NCBI GenBank assembly: GCA_009731375.1
Contig: BJOX01000077.1
Span: 188,698-243,327, forward strand
Length of the DNA stretch: 54,630 nucleotides
Origin: Paulinella micropora
Taxonomy: Eukaryota > Cercozoa > Imbricatea > Euglyphida
Reading direction: 5' to 3'
This document shows positions 1 to 8,700 of this stretch, one piece after another. The position numbers and the translations under genes are program-made. Numbering within the stretch: the stretch's first letter is position 1; each line of letters opens with the position of its first letter. The notes below the pieces were generated by a model, which saw nothing but the letters and a program-made list of their open reading frames with translations, was not told the DNA's origin and searched no databases.

Positions 1-37
1 ATGGTAGAACTTGACCACTGGGCTATCACGGTGTCCA
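1..37 (-). mobile_element. SINE head fragment, cut by window edge
   Basis: The reverse complement is the first 37 bases of the tRNA-like SINE head (GGACACCGTGATAGCC...). The element reads leftward out of the window and the AAT array begins at its 5' side. It matches the complete copies at 455-687 and 13825-14091. Confidence 0.85.
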
Positions 38-38
38 C

Positions 39-124
<86 letters not shown>

Positions 125-162
125 TGATAATAATGATAATGATGATGATGATGATGATAATG

Positions 163-217
<55 letters not shown>

Positions 218-272
218 GAAGAAGAAGAAGAAGAAGAAGAATAAGAATAATAATAATAATAATGATAATAAT
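38..272. repeat. (AAT)n microsatellite with AAG and GAT interruptions
   Basis: About 235 bp of near-pure AAT (ATT on the other strand) lies between two minus-strand SINE pieces. The ATT strand agrees with the SINE sense strand, as expected if it grew from SINE 3' tails. The apparent poly-Ile and poly-Leu reading frames here are artefacts. Confidence 0.95.
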
Positions 273-437
273 AGTGCTTCTCTGTCAATGGCTGATGCAT
301 TTCTGCACATGCGCCTCCATCGTCTCACCCGTGAGGGAAGTACGAAGAATTGACGATAAGCTCTAATGACACCCCCGCAAGGGCAGTTCCAACACTTCCA
401 GACGGGCCGGTATGTTCAATGAAAATACTGGTCCAGA
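273..437 (-). mobile_element. SINE copy, 3' two thirds, cut by gap
   Basis: Read on the minus strand this runs from the SINE internal block (CATTGAACATACCGG) to its 3' end (GAGAAGCACT) and then ATT repeats. The tRNA-like head should lie beyond the 10-N gap that follows. It is nearly identical to the next copy, so the gap may hide a collapsed or misjoined repeat. Confidence 0.9.
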
Positions 438-447
438 NNNNNNNNNN
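438..447. other. assembly gap (10 N)
   Basis: Ten Ns sit between two near-identical minus-strand SINE copies. A fixed 10-base gap usually marks a join of unknown or tiny size, so local copy number is uncertain. Confidence 0.95.
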
Positions 448-454
448 TAATAAT

Positions 455-687
455 AGTGCTTCTCTGTCAATGGCTGATGCATTTCTGCACATGCGCCTCC
501 ATCGTCTCACCCGTGAGGGGAGTACGAAGAATTGACGATAGGCTCTAATGACACCCCCGCAAGGGCAGTTCCAACACTTCCAGACGGACCGGTATGTTCA
601 ATGAAAATACTGGTGGCACCGACTGGAATCGAACTGGCGACAGGGCCCAGATGGTAGAACTTGACCACTGGGCTATCACGGTGTCCA
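455..687 (-). mobile_element. full-length tRNA-derived SINE, short subtype
   Basis: This 233-bp copy, read on the minus strand, has a 76-nt tRNA-like head, a single CATTGAACATACCGG block, a GC-rich block (TGCGGGGGTGTCATTAGAG), the shared 3' block GATGGAGGCGCATG, and ends GAGAAGCACT before (ATT)n. The head contains a consensus A box (TAGCCCAGTGG) and B box (AGTTCGATTCC). ATT arrays lie on both sides. It encodes no protein and would need a LINE enzyme to move. Confidence 0.92.
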
Positions 688-760
<73 letters not shown>

Positions 761-761
761 T
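688..761. repeat. (AAT)n microsatellite
   Basis: A pure AAT run of about 74 bp follows the 5' side of the minus-strand SINE. Confidence 0.95.
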
Positions 762-831
762 GTTGTTCAGATCTGCTTCTTTCGCCAGGTGCAGAGAATA
801 TGTTCAATTATCTGCAATAATAGTAACAATA

Positions 832-1555
<724 letters not shown>

Positions 1556-1590
1556 CATATCTATATACCTATCTATCTATCTATCTATCC

Positions 1591-1671
<81 letters not shown>

Positions 1672-1827
1672 CCTACCTACCTACCTACCTATCTACCTAC
1701 CTATCTACCTACCTACCTACCTATCTACCTACCTACCTACCTACCTATCTACTATCTATCTATCTACCTGTATGTCCGTTGAATGTCCCTTCTCAGCGTC
1801 TCAACTTATCGATCTATCTATCTATCA

Positions 1828-1896
<69 letters not shown>

Positions 1897-2012
1897 CCTA
1901 TCTACCTACCTACCTACCTACCTACCTACCTACATATCTACATACCTACCTATCTACCTACCTATCTACCTACCTATCTATCTACGTATCTATCTACCTG
2001 TATGTCCGTTCA
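1556..2012. repeat. (CTAT)n/(CTAC)n array with a duplicated 40-bp insert
   Basis: Tetranucleotide arrays carry a short unique insert (CTGTATGTCCGTT, then AATGTCCCTT and CAGCGTCTCAA) at about 1767-1806, and again at about 1998-2033. The second insert leads straight into the minisatellite that follows, so it looks like the founder of that array. Confidence 0.85.
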
Positions 2013-2015
2013 ATG

Positions 2016-2747
2016 TCCCTTCGCAGCGTCTCAAGCACAGGCATTCCTTTATGTATGTATGTATGTAGGTATGTAGGTATGTATGTATGTATGTATGTAT
2101 GTGTGTATGTGTGTATGTATGCATACATGCACGTATGCAGCGTCTCAAGCACAGGCATGCCTGTATGTATGTATGTATGTATGTATGTATGTATGTATGT
2201 ATATGTATGTATGTACGTATGTATGTATGTATGTATGTATGTATGTATGCATACATGCACGTATGCAGCGTCTCAAGCACAGGCATGCCTGTATGTATGT
2301 ATGTGTGTGTATATGTGTGTGTATGTGTGTGTGTATGTGTGTATGTATGCATACATGCACGTATGCAGCGTCTCAAGCACAGGCATGCCTGTATGTATGT
2401 ATGTAGGTATGTATGTATGTATGTATGTGTATGTATGTATGTATGTATGTATGCATACATGCACGTATGCAGCGTCTCAAGCACAGGCATGCCTGTATGT
2501 ATGTATGTATGTAGGTATGTATGTATGTATGTATGTATGTATGTATGTATGCATACATGCACGTATGCAGCGGCTCAAGCACAGGCATGCCTGTATGTAT
2601 GTATGTATGTATGTATGTATGTATGTATGTATGTATGTGTGTATGTGTGTATGTATGCATACATGCACGTATGCAGCGTCTCAAGCACAGGCATGCCTGT
2701 ATGTATGTATGTATGTAGGTATGTATGTATGTATGTATGTATGTATG

Positions 2748-2779
<32 letters not shown>

Positions 2780-2947
2780 TGTATGCATATATGCACGTAT
2801 ACAGCATCTCAAGCACAGGCATGCCTGTATGTATGTAGGTATGTAGGTATGTATGTATGTATGTATGTATGTATGTTTGTATGTATGTATGTATGTATGT
2901 ATGTATGTATGTATGTACTTGTATATGTATGTGTATATGTATGTACC
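2016..2947. repeat. higher-order minisatellite, about 100-130 bp unit, 8 copies
   Basis: The core GCAGCGTCTCAAGCACAGGC starts at about 2023, 2135, 2265, 2365, 2469, 2567, 2673 and 2801, with single changes in some copies. Copies are separated by (TGTA)n of variable length. Most units hold a perfect 14-bp palindrome (ACAGGCATGCCTGT) and an inverted repeat GCATAC/GTATGC with a 6-nt loop. Long frames rich in MYVC or HTYI exist on both strands only because the tetramer lacks stop codons; they are not genes. Confidence 0.9.
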
Positions 2948-3006
2948 TTTAGGAAAAGATCGCGTCCATTGATTGTATCTCCAACTGTCCTCTGCGTCCT
3001 TGTAGA

Positions 3007-3290
3007 TAGAAAGATAGACAGGTAGGTAGGTAGGTAGGTAGGTAGGTAGATAAATAGATAGGCAGACAGATAAGCAGGCGGACAGACAGACAGACAGATA
3101 GATAGACAGACAGATAGCTACCTCGGGTGTAAGGGCTAGTTCAGATTCAACTTTCATATCCACATACTTGGCACGTAATTTTGCATACTCCTACATGTAC
3201 GTATGTATGTATGCATGTATGTATGTATGTATGTATGCATGTATGTATCTATTATCTATCTATGTATGTATATGTATATTTGTCTTTCTC
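3007..3290. repeat. (GGTA)/(GATA)/(GACA) and (ATGT) arrays
   Basis: Degenerate tetranucleotide blocks lie at about 3007-3120 and 3195-3275, with roughly 75 bp of unique sequence between. Nothing coding is supported. Confidence 0.85.
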
Positions 3291-3423
3291 ATCAGAAGCG
3301 AACAAGAAGCAAAGCAAAACAAACAGACAGACAACCCAGCAAACAAAGACAAAAAAGGAAAACAACACGCTCACAGAAATATATCTGCGTGTATGCATGT
3401 TGCATTTTCTTTCCAGAACCCAG

Positions 3424-3426
<3 letters not shown>
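3291..3426. other. short AC-rich spacer, no gene seen
   Basis: A/C-rich unique sequence separates two microsatellite blocks. Frames through it extend into the neighbouring arrays and are not convincing. Confidence 0.4.
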
Positions 3427-3476
<50 letters not shown>

Positions 3477-3532
3477 ACTCACTCACTCACACACACACAC
3501 ACATTTTTATCCCTATCTATCTATCTACCTAA

Positions 3533-3587
<55 letters not shown>

Positions 3588-3620
3588 CCTACCTACCTAC
3601 CTATCTATCTATCAATTCAA
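3427..3620. repeat. (CT)n, (CACT)n, (CA)n, (CTAT)n compound array
   Basis: A CT run at about 3427-3477 is followed by CACT, CA and then CTAT/CTAC tetramers to about 3615. Confidence 0.93.
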
Positions 3621-3766
3621 CTCATACATATAACAATATTATAGTAAATTATTGCATTTAACATATTATATTGTGAATCTACCTGTCGGTCAGTTTGTAG
3701 ACAGGCCACAAACTCCTTGGCACCTACTCGTGAGTGTGAATAAAGTCACGACATTATTGCAATATT

Positions 3767-3771
3767 ATTAC

Positions 3772-3832
<61 letters not shown>

Positions 3833-3856
3833 GTTATTGTTGTTGTTGTTATTATG

Positions 3857-3916
<60 letters not shown>

Positions 3917-3917
3917 T
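3767..3917. repeat. (ATT)n array with GTT patch
   Basis: About 150 bp of ATT with a short GTT patch lies immediately 5' of a plus-strand SINE. The ATT strand is the same as the SINE sense strand. Confidence 0.95.
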
Positions 3918-4185
3918 GGACACCGTTATAGCCCAGTGGTCAAGTTCTACCATCTGGGCCCTGTCGCCAGTTCGATTCCCGTCGGTGCCACCAGTATTTT
4001 CATTGAACATACCGGTCTATTTCTGGACCAGTATTTTCATTGAACATACCGGCCCGTCTGGAAGTGTTGGAACTGCCCTTGCGGGGGTGTCATTAGAGCT
4101 TATCGTCAATTCTTCGTACTCCCCTCACGGGTGAGACGATGGAGGCGCATGTGCAGAAATGCATCAGCCATTGACAGAGAAGCAC

Positions 4186-4186
<1 letters not shown>
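3918..4186 (+). mobile_element. full-length tRNA-derived SINE, long subtype
   Basis: This 269-bp copy has the head at 3918-3993, including A and B boxes and a CCA at the head end. Two successive copies of the GTATTTTCATTGAACATACC block follow, then the GC-rich block, ATGGAGGCGCATG, and GAGAAGCACT before (ATT)n. The doubled block separates it from the 233-bp subtype. Confidence 0.93.
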
Positions 4187-4237
<51 letters not shown>

Positions 4238-4469
4238 GGACACCGTGATAGCCCAGTGGTCAAGTTCTACCATCTGGGCTCTGTCGCCAGTTCGATTCCC
4301 GTCGGTGCCACCAGTATTTTCATTGAACATACCGGTCCGACTGGAAGTGTCGGAACTGCCCGTGCGGGGGTGTCATTAGAGCCTATCGTCAATTCTTCGT
4401 ACTCCCCTCACGGGTGAGACGATGGAGGCGCATGTGCAGATTTGCATCAGCCATTGACAGAGAAGCACT
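4238..4469 (+). mobile_element. full-length tRNA-derived SINE, short subtype
   Basis: This 232-bp copy has one internal CATTGAACATACCGG block and is more diverged at the 3' side (CAGATTTGCATC). It follows the previous SINE after about 51 bp of ATT, so the two are arrayed head to tail through an ATT linker. Confidence 0.93.
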
Positions 4470-4503
4470 AGTATTATTATTATTATTATTGTTATTATTA
4501 TTA

Positions 4504-4577
4504 CTCACTGTAGTCCCTGTTGGGTCGAGGGATGGAGGCGCATGGCCCTCGGGCTCAGCCATGACAGATCAATATAT
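4504..4577 (+). mobile_element. 5'-truncated LINE-like 3' end fragment
   Basis: The sequence CACTGTAGTCCC...GGGTCGAGGGATGGAGGCGCATGGCCCT...CCATGACAGATCAATA aligns with the end of the 13203-13680 element. It carries the shared ATGGAGGC-R-CATG block and is flanked by ATT on both sides. Severe 5' truncation is normal for LINE-made copies. Confidence 0.75.
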
Positions 4578-4605
4578 ATTGTTATTATTATTATTATTAT
4601 TATTA

Positions 4606-4649
<44 letters not shown>

Positions 4650-4665
4650 GTTGTTGTTGTTGTTG

Positions 4666-4703
<38 letters not shown>

Positions 4704-4796
4704 GTTATTATGATTATTATCATTATTATCATTATTATTATTATTATTATTATTATATTATTATTATTGTTATTATTATTATTATTATTATTATTC
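4578..4796. repeat. (ATT)n/(GTT)n array upstream of the LINE
   Basis: About 220 bp of ATT, with GTT and ATC patches, directly abuts the LINE 5' end. Confidence 0.95.
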
Positions 4797-5122
4797 TGGA
4801 GGGGTGCACAAGATGGCACTCCATGGGAAGAGGAGGTGGTTGGGCCTCTCCCCACGAAGGTGACCGCTTGGGGAGGGCGGTCACCGGGATATGCGCAACT
4901 CTCAACTGGGCATTTACTCGGTAGGGGTTCGGCCAGGCAGGTTGTGGGGTTGTCTGTTGGATTGTTGGTTGGCTCGTTTTTCTTGGCTGTTGGTTTGGGT
5001 CTGGTTTCCTGGTTAGCCCATTTTCGCCGAATTTCCTGCCGAGTAAATGCCTGGGGGCTTCCAGTTCCGGTTTGGTGATCTTGTTGAGGTGAGCATTCGG
5101 AGGAAACAGTACCGAGATGGGT

Positions 5123-5212
5123 TGAAGATAGGATTCACATTGAGCCGAGATGGGGCTGAGTTGACCTGTTCCAACTCGGCTCCATTTCGGCTTCATGTTA
5201 ATCCTATCTTCA
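5123..5212 (+). other. 40-bp hairpin in LINE leader
   Basis: Arms 5123-5162 and 5173-5212 enclose a 10-nt loop. Of 40 positions, 34 are Watson-Crick pairs, 4 are G-U pairs if transcribed on the plus strand, and 2 are mismatches. It may be a structural RNA element of the LINE leader or an old foldback insertion. No target duplication is visible. Confidence 0.8.
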
Positions 5213-5784
5213 TCCTATCTGGGTTTTGTCTCCTCCCTATCTTCGCTTCTTCGGGGTTGCCTAACTGGAACACATGATGAGCGCACGTTGGAGAGGGGCT
5301 TCAGTCGGTCCCAATGCCTTGCCAGTGCCTTGCTGCGTTGCCGTGCCTTGCCCCATGCATTCACACCCTCCACCGTTGCATTTCTAACTGAGCAGCTTCG
5401 GCTGGGATTACTATACTTGTCTGTAAGACCCTATAGGTACCGCTAGGTTCGCGCCTTCTATACCCACGTGGGGGAAGGAGTTTCAGCGGCACGCCGTCCG
5501 ATCTGGCTCCACTCGGGGACACCCGTACCTCATGATGTGTATTGTTAGGAGCAGCTGAAAGTCCATAAGGCATGAGAGTAGAGGCGTTGGCGATGCGATG
5601 GAGAGTGTGTGTAGTGCGTGAGGCAGGTTCTGGCGACGCTGGGGGTGCTGGCGGGCGCCGAAGGGCACGAAGCGACGCGGCAGCGTCCAGTGACACCGGC
5701 GGAAATGCGTGTAGTGTGTGTTGCAGATACCGCCGATGCTATTTGCATGGACGGGCGCTTTCCTCGGCGTAAAGAGGCGCGGCG

Positions 5785-8700
5785 GTGATGGCCAGCGACA
5801 TTGGCCGTCTACTACTCTCAATGGATTACAAATACGCGAAGCACGGAGCTACCACTGTGGCCCTTATGGGACAAGGTAGAATCGCCGAAGACCTGGACAA
5901 TCCCCGTGGGAATGCCTCTTCGACGGGCTCTGGCCCGATGTCCCAGGATGGGAGGATGAGGGCTCGCGTATATGACGGAATTCCTGAACCACGTGGAGAG
6001 GCTATCTTAGCTGCGCCTCATCCTTCCTCCCCAAACCTGGCACACGGGTCGGCGCTTCAACATAAGGCGAGCGGCGCTATATGGCAGATGGCACCGCCGC
6101 CTCGACGGTACCGGCGGGTAGATCGGTACGACAAGGACGGGCGTAATCTGATTGTCTGGGGGCTCTCAGAACGCGCCAATCTACAGGAGATCGCCTCCAA
6201 AATGAGCGGTCTTGGTCTGGTGGTCCCGGTAATGGAGTGGCAAGGCCAGCGAATGTCTCGTCACCTGGAGCTGGTCTACGAGGACGATGACAGCAGGCAG
6301 ACGGCGTTGCAGCAACTCAAACATCTCAAATTCTTCGGCAGAGGGGTCAATGTGGCCCTTGGGCGCAGGTTCAGGGACAGGGAACGTGTCCGAAGGCTTA
6401 TTCGCATCCATCTGCGTGGGGAAGCGGCGGTCCGGAAGGAGGAAGCTGCGACGGGATATCGCGTCTTGCCTCTGCATGAAGAATGTGTCGATGATGTGCA
6501 GGTGGTGTCTTCGGAATTGGCTGCCGATGCACCTAAGTGTGTGTCTGAGTGTGCTGATGTGCATGTGGTGCCCCTGCATTCGGCGGCCAGTGCAGTGGGG
6601 GACCAACCTGCGCAAGCACCTGCAGAGGGGGGCAGCACGAGGGCGGAAGCCAAGCGCGGCCGTCGGGTCCGGAAACGAGCCAAGAAGCACCGCTCCAAGC
6701 AGTTCGATACCGGCTTCAAGCTACTCGTCGCGAGTCACAACTGGCAGGGTAAAACGGGATACGACAACGTAGGCACGGCGGAATGGGCATCATTCTACAA
6801 GCACGAGGGCTGGCTAGTCATCGGGGCTCAGGAGCACCGCATGGGCAAGAAGCAACTTTCCAAATGCAGCCTGGATGGATTCCGGATTTTTGGAAAACCT
6901 GCGGAGGTCAGCGAGAAAAATCGCTGCAAGGGTGGGGTTCTATTCGCGGTGGCTAACTTCCTTGGTCCGTATTGCAACCTGGTGTCAGCCCCCGTCGACC
7001 ACCGGCAGCAAGTGTGGCTGCGTATCGCCTCGGGTGTTACCGGCGCTCAGGATATCTATGTGGGCAACGGCTACTTTCCCCAGGAAACGCAGGAAGAAGA
7101 GTCGTCAGAGGCGTATGCGGCCTGGCAGGCAGCTATAGCTTTTTTTGGAGCCAAAGGTCTTGTGGTCACGGTGGCGGATGCCAACGCGAAGCTCGGGCCG
7201 GCATGCAGCCGAAAAGAGGAGGGCATCGTCGGTCAGCACGGGGAGGTCGATGATAAGGGAGCACCGGTACGTTCGGAGAACGGCAAGAGACTCGCGGCTG
7301 TCCTCGTCGCTACGGGCCTGCGAAATCTGAGCGGCTTCTCGTGCCCAGTGGAAGGGTCCTACTGGTGGTCCCGGCGTGAGCAGCGCGGCATGGGCACAGG
7401 CAAGCACCTCCTCGATTACATCTGCGCGTCGCCTGGCTTGGCATCTGGAGCAAAGTTCGGAGTATGCGAAGATGATCTTGATACGGACCACAAGGCAGTA
7501 TGGGCCGAACTGACGTGGAGCGGCCAGCGCCGGCCAAAGCGGGCTGCGAAACCTTACAGGTCCTTTCGTGTTGATAAGCTTATTGGTGCTGGTGTCTCGG
7601 GTAATGATCACGCTGCGAAGCAAGCGCTGGATTATCTACGCGACAAGTTCGATGACGTATTCCAGCATTGCCTACAGAAGCTTGGAGTGCATCAGCTGCC
7701 TGAGCTTGACCTATCGGGTGGTGCCGACAGCCAACGGGTGGTAGATGACGTCACCGAGCGAGTGGCGCAGTCCTTCCGAATGGCGGCGCACCGGGTCCTT
7801 GGCTCCAGATGTATACGACCCCGTTTCACCAACAATTGGTTCGACGGGGAGCTAAAGGAGCTCATTCAGCAGCGCCGGGAGGCCTACGCAGCATACAGGA
7901 GGGATGAATCGAATGCGGAAGCCCGTCTGAATTGGCTACGGCTCCGCAAGCAAATTCGGAAGGCAACTCGGGCCAAGAAGTCCGCCTCCTTCAAGCAAGT
8001 GCAGGAAGAAGCGGTCAAATGTCAACGCGAGCAATCCTCAAAGCGCTTTTGGCTACTCGCGAAGCGGCTTGGCGGGGCACGCAGAACGAAGGTCTCCGCG
8101 CCGGTGCAAAGGGAGGATGGCTCACTGGCGTGTACGCTGCCGGAAAAGGTCGCTCGGTGGGAGGAATTTCGGAAAAATTCGGTGAAGCCACGGGAAAATC
8201 CGGCAAGTGCGGCTGTTGTGGTGGAGTGCTGTGCAGAAGCAGGCTCGCTGGAGTGGGAGGAAGCCGAAGCTAAGCGGCAGTTCCACTGGAACGATCGCTT
8301 CAGAGATGAGGTGGCCCGGGCTATGAAGGAGCACGAAGTAGGTGAAGACACTTGCGAAGAGCTGGACAAGCCGTTCACGCAAGAGGAGGTCCTTGCAAGG
8401 CAACGTGCCCTGAATAACCACAAAGCTTGTGGCGAGGACAAAGTGAAGAACGAGATGCTCAAGTATGGCGGCGCCTACATCAATGGCTACTTAACGCAGT
8501 ACTTCAACTGGATTCGAGAAGCCGAGAGGACTCCAAAAGCTTGGGGCAAGGGAATCATCGTCAATATCCCCAAGGGTGGGGATCCTACGGATCCTGACAA
8601 CTGGAGGGATATCTCGATTATTAGTTGCCTTGGTAAGCTGTATCTGTCCTTATTAGCTACTCGTCTAACGCTCTTCGTGGATGGCCCGGATAAGCTACGT

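Noticed and set aside
2016-2947. CRISPR-like array
   Set aside because: The conserved cores are separated by (TGTA)n rather than unique spacers, unit lengths vary, and no cas-like gene or prokaryotic context exists.
1779-3025. Long frames on both strands rich in YVCM or HTYI
   Set aside because: They follow from stop-free tetranucleotide repeats, occur in many frames at once and have no codon or domain signal.
6181-6719. Minus-strand frames inside the LINE coding region
   Set aside because: Shadows of the high-GC LINE frame; no domain content.
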